NCBI GenBank assembly: GCA_963169665.1
Contig: CAUJET010000029.1
Coordinates: 1-64,000 of the forward strand
Direction: 5' to 3'
Length of the DNA: 64,000 bases
Source of the DNA: Actinomycetota bacterium
GTDB taxonomy: Bacteria > Actinomycetota > Acidimicrobiia > Acidimicrobiales > Ilumatobacteraceae
Every line of letters starts with the position of its first letter. The stretch's first letter is position 1. This document shows, in pieces, positions 1-7,711 of the stretch. Under the pieces are notes generated by a model. That model had not been told where the DNA came from, did not search any database, and saw only the letters and a list, made by a program, of their open reading frames with translations. A program made the translations under genes and the position numbers.

Positions 1-1
1 A

Positions 2-112
2 ACTCGCGCACGCCTGCGTCCGCCCGTGACGCGCGCCGACGGCACGCGACCGACGCCGACTGCGCCGACCGCGCCGATCGCGCCGATGACAGCGACGAGG
101 CGCGGCCGATGA
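2..112 (+). CDS. C-terminal tail of an upstream gene, cut by the window edge
   Basis: This reading frame is open from the first complete codon to a TGA that overlaps the ATG of the following permease gene (ATGA overlap), the usual coupling style in this genome. The visible 36 residues are rich in Pro, Thr, Ala and Arg (PTPTAPTAPIAPM) and contain a short GCGCCGAY repeat at 62-87. No domain can be recognised. It could also be plain intergenic sequence that happens to be open; only the flanking sequence would decide. Confidence 0.3.
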   Translation, partial: TRARLRPPVTRADGTRPTPTAPTAPIAPMTATRRGR

Positions 113-1092
113 GCGGGTTGCCGGTCACCGACGACGAGCAACGGCTCCGCAGCGGGCTGATCGCCGGTCTCGCCGCGTACCTGGTGTGGGGCGCGCTCAC
201 CGTCTACTGGAAGCTGCTCACCGAGTTCGACGCGTTCGAGCTCGTCGGCTGGCGGGTGATGAGCTCCGCGGTGCTCATGGCCGCGGTGCTCACGATCACC
301 CGACGGTGGACGCACCTGCGCGCCGTGGTCCGCGACCGTGCGCTGCTCGGCCGCGTCACCCTCGCCGCCGCGCTGCTGACGTGCAACTGGACGTCGTACG
401 TGTTCGCCGTGGTGCACGGCCACGTCATCGAGACCGCTCTCGGGTACTTCATGGCGCCGCTCGGCACCATCACCGTCGGCGTGCTCGTGTTCCACGAGCA
501 CCTCAGCCGGCTGCAGCGCATCGCCGTCGGCTTCGGGGCCGCGTCGGTCGTGGTGCTGTCGCTCTCCTACGGTCAGGTGCCCTGGCTCGCCCTGATCATG
601 GCGTCGACCTGGAGTGTGTACGGCTGGTTGAAGAAGCAGCTGCCGCTGACCCCACTGGAGAGCATGGCCGCCGAGTCGTTCGTCGTCCTCGTCCCCGCGA
701 TCGTGGTCGCCACCGCACTCGCCGGCGCGGCCGACTCGATCCCGTCGAGCGCCTCGGCCGGCGAGTTCGTGCTCGTGCTCCTCACCGGTGTCGCGACGGT
801 CGTGCCGCTCACCCTGTTCGCGTGGGCGGCACACCGCGTGCCGCTCACGGTGCTCGGCCCGATGCAGTACCTGGTCCCGTCGATCAACTTCCTCCTCGGC
901 TGGCTCGCCTACGACGAGGACCTGCCGTTGTGGCGGGTGGTCGGCTTCGCCCTCGTGTGGTGCGGTCTGGTGCTCGTCACCGTCGACACGGTTCGCCGCA
1001 GCCGCTCGGCGCGGGCCTCCCGCTCGGACCGAACGCTCGATCCCCCGACGGTCCCCCGTGACGGATCGCCGGCGGAGCGGACGGTTCACTGA
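109..1092 (+). CDS. rarD: RarD-type EamA/DMT family permease
   Basis: 327 residues with about ten hydrophobic helices and the EamA double-repeat layout. The opening LIAGLAAYLVWGALTVYWK (GxxxYxxWGxxPxYxK type) and the CNWTSYVFAV and ETALGYFMAPL segments are typical of RarD, the family first named for chloramphenicol sensitivity. It is an inner-membrane drug/metabolite transporter of unknown substrate. The length is slightly above the usual 290-300 residues because of a charged C-terminal tail of about 35 residues. The ATG at 109 overlaps the stop of the preceding open frame. The next gene, a lipoprotein, begins 33 bases downstream and may be cotranscribed. Confidence 0.8.
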   Translation: MSGLPVTDDEQRLRSGLIAGLAAYLVWGALTVYWKLLTEFDAFELVGWRVMSSAVLMAAVLTITRRWTHLRAVVRDRALLGRVTLAAALLTCNWTSYVFAVVHGHVIETALGYFMAPLGTITVGVLVFHEHLSRLQRIAVGFGAASVVVLSLSYGQVPWLALIMASTWSVYGWLKKQLPLTPLESMAAESFVVLVPAIVVATALAGAADSIPSSASAGEFVLVLLTGVATVVPLTLFAWAAHRVPLTVLGPMQYLVPSINFLLGWLAYDEDLPLWRVVGFALVWCGLVLVTVDTVRRSRSARASRSDRTLDPPTVPRDGSPAERTVH

Positions 1093-1124
1093 CGTCGGGT
1101 CCGTCATCACGGGAGGAGCGACCC

Positions 1125-1430
1125 ATGGCCATCTCTCGCGTCGGCATCTCTCGCGTCGGCATCGTCTTCGGTTCGGTCGGGATCTTCGCGGTGTCGGTGA
1201 TCGGCTGCAGCGGCGCGGACGAGTTCGACCCGTCGGGATCCGCCGAGATCGGCATCCACGACCAGATCATGGTCGAGCTCCAACTCGACAGCGACGTGGC
1301 ATGCACCGAACCGGCGACCACCGACGTCGGCGCCACGTTCGAGTGCATCGCGACCGACGAGGAGGGCAAGACCTACACCTTCGTCGCCGAGATCCTGCCC
1401 GACGAGGTCATCGGCACCAGGCTCGACTGA
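1125..1430 (+). CDS. DUF4333-like small exported protein
   Basis: 101 residues. The N-terminus is hydrophobic and runs into a lipobox-like VSVIGC, so a lipid-anchored exported protein is likely. The mature part has two Cys residues (ACTEP and FECIATDEEGK) spaced as in the DUF4333/DUF4878-type domain of actinobacterial secreted proteins, with a C-terminal Ile/Leu-rich strand. A good GGAGG ribosome site lies about 12 bases before the ATG. The first residues are duplicated (ISRVG-ISRVG) by a 15 bp tandem repeat. Function is unknown; binding or cell-envelope roles are guesses. Confidence 0.6.
   Translation: MAISRVGISRVGIVFGSVGIFAVSVIGCSGADEFDPSGSAEIGIHDQIMVELQLDSDVACTEPATTDVGATFECIATDEEGKTYTFVAEILPDEVIGTRLD
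1131..1160 (+). repeat. 15 bp in-frame tandem duplication in a signal peptide
   Basis: ATCTCTCGCGTCGGC occurs twice back to back (1131-1145, 1146-1160), followed by ATC. It adds exactly five residues (ISRVG) to the basic end of the lipoprotein signal peptide, without frameshift. Confidence 0.9.
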
Positions 1431-1537
1431 CCGTCGATCGAGCGCCGAGCGGCGAGTTCGCGCACACAGCGCCCGAGGTACCGGGCGTCGCCGCACGCGC
1501 TCGGTACGGTCGGGGTCCTACCGATTGGGAGGACCAC

Positions 1538-1819
1538 ATGACCAGAACCCGCATCCTTGCCGCCGTCGCCACGGCCGCCGTCGGCCTCACGCTCACCGCG
1601 TGCGGTGGCGTCGACCGCGAGGGCACCCGCGACGAACTCATCTCGCAACTCGAGGCCCAGGGCGTCGAGATCGAGGGCGACTGCGTGGATGCAGCACTCG
1701 ACAAGTACAGCGACGACGAGCTGACCGAGATCGACGACGCCGTCGGCAACGGCGAATCGACGCCGGAGTCCGACGCGCTCTTCGCCGAACTGATCAGCTG
1801 CATCCCCGCCGGCAGCTGA
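1538..1819 (+). CDS. Small secreted lipoprotein with Cys pair
   Basis: 93 residues. The ATG at 1538 follows a GGGAGGA ribosome site and gives a short signal peptide ending in the lipobox LTAC. The frame is open far upstream, but only this start yields a signal peptide. The mature part is acidic and contains GDCVDAALDKYSDDELTEID and a final Cys near the C-terminus. The same pattern (DCV...LSDEDVDAI...C) occurs twice in the larger lipoprotein at 4363-4890, so these two are paralogues. No known catalytic motif is visible. It is probably a surface or periplasm-like-space protein of unknown role. Confidence 0.65.
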   Translation: MTRTRILAAVATAAVGLTLTACGGVDREGTRDELISQLEAQGVEIEGDCVDAALDKYSDDELTEIDDAVGNGESTPESDALFAELISCIPAGS

Positions 1820-1921
1820 CCTCCCGGAGACGACCCGTCCGACCGGCAGGGCCCGGACGCGCCACGACCCCGGCCGATGCACTGCATCGACCGGGTCGTG
1901 GCAGTTCTCCAGACCTGCTGC

Positions 1922-2020
1922 GTCAGACCGGTCTCTGCATGTCTGCCACCACCAACCCCGGGTGGTGTCAGACCGATCTCTGCATGTCTGCCACCACCAA
2001 CCCCGGGTGGTGTCAGACCG
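1922..2020. repeat. 45 bp tandem repeat with internal hairpin, two copies plus 9 bp
   Basis: Copy 1 is 1922-1966, copy 2 is 1967-2011 (one difference, GG/GA), and 2012-2020 begins a third copy. Each unit contains a perfect stem CACCACC / GGTGGTG with a 7-base loop, and also GTCAGACC. The third partial copy contains the stop codon of the minus-strand thiolase, so the array lies directly at the 3' end of that gene. It may act as a terminator or RNA-stabilising element, or it may be a dispersed extragenic repeat. No protein-coding signal is seen in it. Confidence 0.85.
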
Positions 2021-3152
2021 TGAGCACCGTGCACGCACTGATGCCGGGGGCCCCGTACACGTGGGTGAACGCCGTCGAGGCGTTCTCCACCTGGCGTGCG
2101 CCGGCACGGCCCTGCAACTGCAGGACGCTCTCGTACACCTGACGGAGTCCCGACGCACCGATCGGCTCGCCGTTGGCGAGACAGCCGCCGTCGGTGTTGA
2201 TCGGCAGCCTGCCACCCAGATTGGTCTCGCCCATCTGGATCATCCGCTCCTGATCGCCGTCGGCACACAGGCCGGTCTCGGCCATGTGCATGATCTCGGC
2301 GCCGCTCTCGGTGTCCTGCACCTGGGCGAAGGAGATCTCGTCCGGCGACACGCCCGCCATCTCGAACGCACCCTTGGCCGCGGCCACGCTCGGGCTGTCG
2401 CCACGATCGGGCGACAACCACGAGTTGAACACCTCGAAGCTGCCGAACGGCCGGCTCCGCAGCACGGCCGACTTCAGGTACACCGGCTTCGACGTGTACT
2501 CCTTCGCCCGGTCGGCGTTGGCCAGGACCAGCGCCACGCCACCCTCGCCCGGTGAGCAGAACATGTACTGCGTGAGCGGTTCGCTGAGCATGGCCGCGTT
2601 CAGCACCTCGTCCTCGCTCATCGGCTTCCGCCGCCAGGCGTTCTCGTTCTTCGAGCCGTTCTCGAAGTTCTTCACCGCGACCTTCGCGAGCGTCGAACGG
2701 GTGATGCCGTACTGGTGCATGTAGCGCTGGATCTTCATGCCGAAGAACTGGGTCGTGAGCATCAGGCCGGTGTCGCCGTACCACTTCTCGAGACCGAAGG
2801 CCGCCGGGTCGGGGTCGAACGCGCCGCGGGGGTGCTTGTCGAACCCGATCGCCATCACCAGGTCGGCAGCGCCGGCCTTGATCGCGTTGTAGCCGCTGAT
2901 CAGCGCGCTGCCGCCCGTGGCACATCCGTTGGCGACGTTGATGAACGGCAGGCCGGTGAGGCCGAGCATGCTCACCATGGTGTCGGCGTTGCCCGCGGCC
3001 GACGAACCGCCGAACGCGTACTGCACGTCGCTCCACTCGACACCCGCATCGGCGAGCGCGGCGCGTGCCGCCACCGCACCCTGCTCCATGCCGGACAGCT
3101 CGTGGCGACCGAAGGGGTGGATACCGATGCCGACGATGGCGACGTCACTCAT
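2013..3152 (-). CDS. Thiolase-like acyl-CoA acetyltransferase / lipid-transfer protein
   Basis: 379 residues with a thiolase-superfamily fold of the SCP2-thiolase/Ltp branch. The nucleophile region is visible as NVANGCATGGSAL (Cys near residue 90), and the C-terminal part reads TDGGCLANGEPIGASG followed by APGISACTV. Ordinary thiolases have GHP where this protein has GEP, so a different chemistry, such as the retro-aldol cleavage known for Ltp-type proteins of sterol side-chain breakdown, is possible. Its ATG overlaps the stop of the DUF35 gene by four bases. Such thiolase/DUF35 pairs form complexes. The gene probably belongs to lipid or sterol-like catabolism together with the fadD operon nearby. 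Confidence 0.8.
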   Translation of the reverse strand: MSDVAIVGIGIHPFGRHELSGMEQGAVAARAALADAGVEWSDVQYAFGGSSAAGNADTMVSMLGLTGLPFINVANGCATGGSALISGYNAIKAGAADLVMAIGFDKHPRGAFDPDPAAFGLEKWYGDTGLMLTTQFFGMKIQRYMHQYGITRSTLAKVAVKNFENGSKNENAWRRKPMSEDEVLNAAMLSEPLTQYMFCSPGEGGVALVLANADRAKEYTSKPVYLKSAVLRSRPFGSFEVFNSWLSPDRGDSPSVAAAKGAFEMAGVSPDEISFAQVQDTESGAEIMHMAETGLCADGDQERMIQMGETNLGGRLPINTDGGCLANGEPIGASGLRQVYESVLQLQGRAGARQVENASTAFTHVYGAPGISACTVLTV

Positions 3153-3601
3153 GAGTTGGCTCCGTTCTCGGGGTGCTGGACAGGGGCGAAGGCGTAGGTG
3201 AGGACCTCGCGGCCCTCGGCGTCGATGGCGAAGGGGACGACGACCATCTCCATCTCCATCCCGATCTCGATCTGGGCGGGATCGCTGACGGTGAGCCGAC
3301 TCTCGACGATCACTTGGTCTCCGAGCTGGATGTAGCCGACACCGTACGGCTTGAAGTCCTTCGGGCTCTCGGTGCCGATGTACGGCGGGTTCTTCGGCGG
3401 GAACCCCTGGATGGTCCAGCTCCACAGCGTGCCGCGTCGCGGCAGGAGCACGTCCTCGGCCACCCGTGACGCGGTCTTCGGGCATGCACCCGCACGAGGG
3501 AACACCGTGACGCCGCTCTCCGGGAAGTGACTCCCGATGAGCTGTGGTTCGTCGGAGGGCCAGGTGAACACACCTTCGGCCACGAGCACCTGTTCAGACA
3601 T
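3149..3601 (-). CDS. DUF35 (OB-fold) partner of the thiolase
   Basis: 150 residues. The pattern GTLWSWTIQ, a Pro-rich middle and a C-terminal strand pair (IGMEMEMVVVPF) fit the DUF35/ChsH2-type OB-fold acyl-CoA-binding partner of thiolase-like proteins. The zinc ribbon that usually precedes the OB fold is degenerate: only one Cys (GACPKTAS) is present instead of two CxxC pairs. The gene is first in a two-gene unit and overlaps the thiolase start by ATGA. The region just upstream is shared with the divergent NUDIX gene at 3688. Confidence 0.75.
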   Translation of the reverse strand: MSEQVLVAEGVFTWPSDEPQLIGSHFPESGVTVFPRAGACPKTASRVAEDVLLPRRGTLWSWTIQGFPPKNPPYIGTESPKDFKPYGVGYIQLGDQVIVESRLTVSDPAQIEIGMEMEMVVVPFAIDAEGREVLTYAFAPVQHPENGANS

Positions 3602-3687
3602 GGGCCGATCCTCGCACGTACCATGTCGTGCCCTTCAACCGAGCCACCCGCCGCGGGGACAGCTCGCGGGACCAGAGGAGGAACCCG

Positions 3688-4230
3688 ATGCAGTGGACCG
3701 TCCACGGTGAACGGACCATCTACGACAGCCCCTGGGTGCGGCTCGCACTCACCGACGTCGAGATCCCCGGGGGCGACCGGTTCGAACACCACGTGGTGCG
3801 CATGCCGGCGCAGGCGGCAGGCACCGTGGTGCACGATCCCGACCGCGGCGTGCTCCTGCTGTGGCGACATCGCTTCACGACGGACACCTGGGGGTGGGAG
3901 GTGCCCGCCGGCCGCATCGACGAGGGCGAGACACCCGCACAGACCGCCGTCCGCGAGACCGTCGAGGAGACCGGCTGGCAGCCGGGACCCGTGCGACACC
4001 TCACCACCTACTTCCCGCACAACGGCTCGAGCGACGCCACCTTCCACCTGTTCGAGGCCGCCGGCGCCGAACACCTCGGCCCCCCGAGCGATCCGAGCGA
4101 GAGCGACCGCGTGGAGTGGGTGCCGTTCACCGTCGTACGCGACGAGATCCGTGCAGGTCGGGTCGGCGACGGTCTGTCGCTCACCGCCCTGCTGTGGTGG
4201 TTCACCTTCGCCGCAGGCACGACCGCCTGA
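3688..4230 (+). CDS. NUDIX hydrolase
   Basis: 180 residues from an ATG with a strong GAGGAGG ribosome site 6 bases upstream; the longer frame from 3628 lacks one. The Nudix box is complete at about residues 75-97: G-RIDEG-E-TPAQTAV-RE-TVEETG-W. The N-terminal sequence (ERTIYDSPWVRLALTDVEIP) and the DRVEWVPFTVVRDEIRAG segment resemble ADP-ribose/ADP-sugar pyrophosphatases. It is a cytoplasmic Mg-dependent housecleaning enzyme, with substrate not defined by sequence alone. It is divergent from the DUF35/thiolase unit. Confidence 0.85.
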   Translation: MQWTVHGERTIYDSPWVRLALTDVEIPGGDRFEHHVVRMPAQAAGTVVHDPDRGVLLLWRHRFTTDTWGWEVPAGRIDEGETPAQTAVRETVEETGWQPGPVRHLTTYFPHNGSSDATFHLFEAAGAEHLGPPSDPSESDRVEWVPFTVVRDEIRAGRVGDGLSLTALLWWFTFAAGTTA

Positions 4231-4272
4231 CGCATCGATCGAGGCCCGCGGTGGGGCAACGCCGAAGTTCCC

Positions 4273-4301
4273 CTCAAGAAACCGTCAAGTCCGGTCGATG
4301 G
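4273..4301 (+). promoter_or_regulatory. Possible FliA/sigma-28-like promoter
   Basis: CTCAAG at 4273-4278 and GTCGATGG at 4294-4301 are separated by exactly 15 bases, the spacing of sigma-28-type promoters (TAAAG, N15, GCCGATAA). It would start transcription some 50 bases before the lipoprotein gene at 4363. The match is partial and no motility gene is in the window, so this is a weak call. Confidence 0.25.
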
Positions 4302-4362
4302 ATGACATCGATGAGGCTGCCCACAGCCCGACCGGCCGGGAGAGGCCACGAAAGGAAACACG

Positions 4363-4890
4363 ATGAGCACGACGAAGAAGTTCGCAGCGGCGGCGATCGC
4401 AGCGGTCAGCCTGCTGGCCGCCTGCGGGGGTGACGACGGGGGCGACAGCGCCGACGGCCGCGACGTCATCACCGGTCAGCTCATGGAGGTCATCGGCACC
4501 GACGGTGCCGAGGCCGACGAGGACTGCGTGCGCGACGTCGTGGCCCAGCTGTCCGACGAAGACGTCGACGCGATCGTCGCCGCCGGCCCCGACGGTGATC
4601 CCGACGTCAGCGCCGAGGCCGAGGACATCGGCATGAAGCTCGCCGAGTGCGTCACCGATTTCGGCGACAGCCTCGACAGCGTCGAGCCCGGCGACGTCGA
4701 CATCCCCGAGGGCGTCCAGGTGACCGACGCGATGGTCGATGCGATGGTGGCCCAGATGGAGGCGAGCGGCATGACCGTCGATCGCGACTGCATCGGTGAG
4801 GCGCTCGAAGGCCAGGACCTCGCCGCGCTCGCGGAGAACGCGATGACGCCCGAGGTCATGCAGTCGTTGATGGGTTGTGTCACGCCCTGA
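4363..4890 (+). CDS. Secreted acidic lipoprotein, two-repeat type
   Basis: 175 residues. The ATG follows GAAAGGAAAC. The signal peptide ends with lipobox SLLAAC and is followed by a Gly/Asp linker. Two related segments follow, each with an internal Cys: EDCVRDVVAQLSDEDVDAIV and RDCIGEALEGQDLAALAENA, with two further Cys residues at KLAECV and LMGCV. This suggests two disulfide-linked helical repeats. It is paralogous to the 93-residue lipoprotein at 1538-1819, which has one repeat. The protein is very acidic. No enzyme motif is seen and function is unknown. Confidence 0.7.
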   Translation: MSTTKKFAAAAIAAVSLLAACGGDDGGDSADGRDVITGQLMEVIGTDGAEADEDCVRDVVAQLSDEDVDAIVAAGPDGDPDVSAEAEDIGMKLAECVTDFGDSLDSVEPGDVDIPEGVQVTDAMVDAMVAQMEASGMTVDRDCIGEALEGQDLAALAENAMTPEVMQSLMGCVTP

Positions 4891-4901
4891 GGACGCCGCG
4901 C

Positions 4902-4936
4902 CGGACGTCGTCGAGCGCTCGAACGCCTGACGTCCG
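4902..4936. terminator. Hairpin between convergent genes
   Basis: CGGACGTC (4902-4909) pairs perfectly with GACGTCCG (4929-4936). The loop holds a smaller self-complementary GAGCGCTC (4913-4920). It lies between the end of the plus-strand lipoprotein gene and the end of the minus-strand tetR, so it could terminate both. No T tract follows. Confidence 0.45.
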
Positions 4937-4941
4937 AGCCG

Positions 4942-5574
4942 TCACTTCATCAAGGTGCCGGCGAGGAATCGTTTGAGGACGGCGACCGCGTCGGCATGAC
5001 GCACGGAATCTCCGGTCTGGTTGCTGAACCGCGCCAGACCGGAGAGCACCGCGTTCAGCAGGTCCTCGAGGGCCGCCGCAGTGATGTCGTCCTGCAGCTC
5101 ACCCCGCGCCTTCGCATCGGCGGCGAGGCCCTGCAAGAACCCGGTCGTGACGGCGTTGCTGGCCCGCAGGAGGTCGCGCAGCTCCGGATGGCGCTGCGCC
5201 TCGCTCGCGACACCGACCACGAAGCCGGCGATCGAGGGATCCTCGCGGTTGAGCTCGACGGCGGTGTCGAGCACCGCGCCGAATCGGGCAACGAGCGTGT
5301 CGTAGGGAGCGATCGCCTTCTCGAACGCGCCGTAGACGATCCCCTGCACCTCGGCGTACACCGCCACGTAGAGGTCGGCCTTCGACGGGTAGTAGTGGTA
5401 GATCGCCCCGGTCGTGATCCCCGCCGCATCGGCGATGTGCCGGTTGGTGGTGGCGTCGAAGCCGTCGCGTGCGAACGCCCGTCGGGCCACCTGCAGCAAC
5501 CGCTCGTGCGTCTCCGCGGACGCAACGTCCTTCGGACGTCCCAACCGCTTCACGGGTTGTGCCTTGCGGGGCAT
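4942..5574 (-). CDS. TetR-family transcriptional regulator
   Basis: 210 residues. The N-terminal TetR DNA-binding domain spans about residues 18-72 (ETHERLLQVARRAFARDGF, then ATTNRHIADAAGITTGAIYH and YYPSKADLY). The C-terminal ligand domain is helical. The ATG at 5574 overlaps the TGA of the upstream enoyl-CoA hydratase (TGATG), so it is the last gene of the fadD-ech-cyp-ech-tetR operon. I infer that it represses this operon in response to an acyl-CoA or substrate; a candidate operator lies before fadD at 10198-10211. Confidence 0.85.
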   Translation of the reverse strand: MPRKAQPVKRLGRPKDVASAETHERLLQVARRAFARDGFDATTNRHIADAAGITTGAIYHYYPSKADLYVAVYAEVQGIVYGAFEKAIAPYDTLVARFGAVLDTAVELNREDPSIAGFVVGVASEAQRHPELRDLLRASNAVTTGFLQGLAADAKARGELQDDITAAALEDLLNAVLSGLARFSNQTGDSVRHADAVAVLKRFLAGTLMK

Positions 5575-6434
5575 CAGCCCTGCTGCTTCTCGTCCTTGGC
5601 GGGCCGCTTCGGACCCGGATCGACCGGGATGCCGAACCGCACGCGGTTGTGCGCATGGGCGAGGTGCTGGATGGAGAACGCCGACCGCAGCGCCGTCCAC
5701 TGGCCCTGCGCCTCGAGCGTCTGGTTCACGCTCTCCTTGGCCAGCTTCAGGGCGAAGCTCGGCCGCAGCGCCATTCGACCCGCCATCGACATCACGAACG
5801 GTCGCAGGTCGGCGGCCGGCACGACATGGTTCACCATGCCCAGCCGGTGCGCCTCCGCTGCGTCGACCCAGTCGCCGGTGAAGAGCAACTCCTTGGCCTT
5901 GCGTGCACCGAACTCCCACGGGTGGGCGAAGTACTCGACGCCGTTGACACCCATGCCCACCACGGGGTCGCTGAACAGCGCGTCGTCGGCGGCCACGATC
6001 ACGTCGGCGACCCACAACAGCATGAGCCCACCAGCGATGGTCTTGCCCTGTGCGGCGGCGATGAGCGGCTTGGGGATGTTGCGCCACCGCCAGCACATCT
6101 GGAAGTAGACCTCCTCCTCCCACGCCATGTGGCCCTCCTGGCCCTCGCGGCCGTAGCCACCGTGGGTGGAGACGAGGTCGAAGTCGCGGTGGCTCTCGGT
6201 GTCGCGCATGTCGTGACCGCTGCAGAAGTGCGGACCGTCGGCCTGCAACACGATCACCTTCACGTCGCTTCGTCGCGAGGCGTCGTCGAACGCCGCATTC
6301 ATCTCGTACGTCATCCGCTTGTTCTGCGCATTGCGGCTGTCGGGACGGTCGAGCGTGACCACCGCGATGCCGTGCTCGCCGGGTTCGACGATCTCGTAGC
6401 GGATCGTCTGCAGGGCATCGAGCGAGACGCTCAT
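5574..6434 (-). CDS. Enoyl-CoA hydratase/isomerase (crotonase family)
   Basis: 286 residues. Crotonase fold: the first oxyanion-hole segment is GPHFCSGHDM and the second is AAQGKTIAGGLMLLWVADV, followed by SDPVVGMGVNGVEYFAHPWE. There is an unusual insertion after the first segment (about residues 75-105, Asp/His/Gly-rich). It presumably hydrates or isomerises an enoyl-CoA in the degradation of the compound activated by the neighbouring FadD. It overlaps the P450 upstream by four bases and tetR downstream by one base. The exact reaction cannot be read from sequence, because crotonases also include hydrolases and lyases. Confidence 0.8.
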   Translation of the reverse strand: MSVSLDALQTIRYEIVEPGEHGIAVVTLDRPDSRNAQNKRMTYEMNAAFDDASRRSDVKVIVLQADGPHFCSGHDMRDTESHRDFDLVSTHGGYGREGQEGHMAWEEEVYFQMCWRWRNIPKPLIAAAQGKTIAGGLMLLWVADVIVAADDALFSDPVVGMGVNGVEYFAHPWEFGARKAKELLFTGDWVDAAEAHRLGMVNHVVPAADLRPFVMSMAGRMALRPSFALKLAKESVNQTLEAQGQWTALRSAFSIQHLAHAHNRVRFGIPVDPGPKRPAKDEKQQG

Positions 6435-7711
6435 GCGTGGTCCTCCGAAGCGTTGGCCGCCGTCGCCGAAGGGTTCGGGACGAAGGTGAGATGCAATCCT
6501 GACAGGCCGCGGAGCGTCATCGACAGCTCGCGACGCACGGGCTGCTCGACCGAGTCGTCGATCGCCCAGTCGGCCGCCCGGCCGAGCAGGGTCTCGAACG
6601 CGATACGCCCCTCGCTGCGGGCGAGTGCCGCACCCGGGCAGAAGTGCGGGCCCTGTCCGAACGCGAGGTTCGTACGGGCGTTGGCGCGAGCGTGGTCGAA
6701 GCTGGCCGCGTCGGGGTACTTCGCGTCGTCGCGGTTGGCGCAGCCGTACATCATCATGAGGACGGAGCCGGCCTCGATGGCCACACCGCCCACCTCCACG
6801 TCGACCTTGGCCACACGGGGCAACATCTGCACCGGGCTCTCGAGTCGCAGGGCTTCCTCGACGAGGTTCGGGATCAGCGAGTGATCGGCCTGCACCGCCG
6901 CCATCTGCTCGGGATGCTCGAGCAGCAACAACATGCCGGCCGCGATCATCTTGGTGGTCGTCTCGTTCCCGGCGACGAGCAGTTGCTCGATCACGCTGAG
7001 CAACTCGGTCATCTCGAGCCGCTCGCCGGCCCGCTCTCCCCCGTCGAAGCGGGCGTGCACCAGGTCGCTGAGCAGGTCGTCGCGCGGCGCAGCCTCCCGT
7101 TCACGGCACCGCTCGGCCATGTAGTGCTGCATCTCGACCCGGCTGCGAGCGCAGGCGAGCTGTTGCTCGGGCGTGAGCAACCCCGACAGCGGCGCGACCG
7201 AATCGTCGCTCCACTGCTTGAACCGTGGCATGTCGGCCCGGTCGACCCCGAGCGCATCGGCGATCACGGTGAGCGGCAGGCCGACGGCGAACTCGGTCAC
7301 CAGTTCGACTCGGCCTCGATCGATCCAGGCGTCGACGAGGTCGTCGGCGATGGTCCTGATCGAGTCCTCGAGCTGTGCGACCCGCTTGGGCAGGAACGCC
7401 TTGTTGACCAGCGCTCGGAACTGGGTGTGCACCGGTGGATCGGCGGTGAGCAGCGTGCTCACGCGCCCATAGCCCTCGGCCTCGATCGCCCTCAGTTCGT
7501 CGCTCGGCGGACCCGACACGAACGAGTTGCGCATGTCGCTGCTGAACCGTTCGGTGTCGCGAACCACCGACAGCACGTCCTCGTACCGGCTGACGACGAA
7601 GAAGCCCATCGGCGTGCGGTGCACCGGGGCCTCGTCGCGCACGCGCCGATAGAAGTCGTACGGGCACTCGAGCACCTCGGGGCTCACGAGGATCTCGTCG
7701 GTCACGCTCAT
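6431..7711 (-). CDS. Cytochrome P450
   Basis: 426 residues, normal length for a soluble bacterial P450. Visible motifs are the I-helix oxygen-binding segment AGNETTTKM, the K-helix EEALRLESPV (ExxR), and the heme loop FGQGPHFCPGAALAR with the axial Cys near residue 350. It lies inside the acyl-CoA operon, overlapping both neighbours by 1-4 bases, which suggests that it hydroxylates the same hydrophobic substrate (fatty acid, terpenoid or sterol). No ferredoxin or reductase gene is adjacent, so redox partners must be encoded elsewhere. Confidence 0.9.
   Translation of the reverse strand: MSVTDEILVSPEVLECPYDFYRRVRDEAPVHRTPMGFFVVSRYEDVLSVVRDTERFSSDMRNSFVSGPPSDELRAIEAEGYGRVSTLLTADPPVHTQFRALVNKAFLPKRVAQLEDSIRTIADDLVDAWIDRGRVELVTEFAVGLPLTVIADALGVDRADMPRFKQWSDDSVAPLSGLLTPEQQLACARSRVEMQHYMAERCREREAAPRDDLLSDLVHARFDGGERAGERLEMTELLSVIEQLLVAGNETTTKMIAAGMLLLLEHPEQMAAVQADHSLIPNLVEEALRLESPVQMLPRVAKVDVEVGGVAIEAGSVLMMMYGCANRDDAKYPDAASFDHARANARTNLAFGQGPHFCPGAALARSEGRIAFETLLGRAADWAIDDSVEQPVRRELSMTLRGLSGLHLTFVPNPSATAANASEDHA

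Noticed and set aside
1922..2020. CRISPR array
   Set aside because: Only two contiguous 45 bp units without spacers, and no cas gene in the window.
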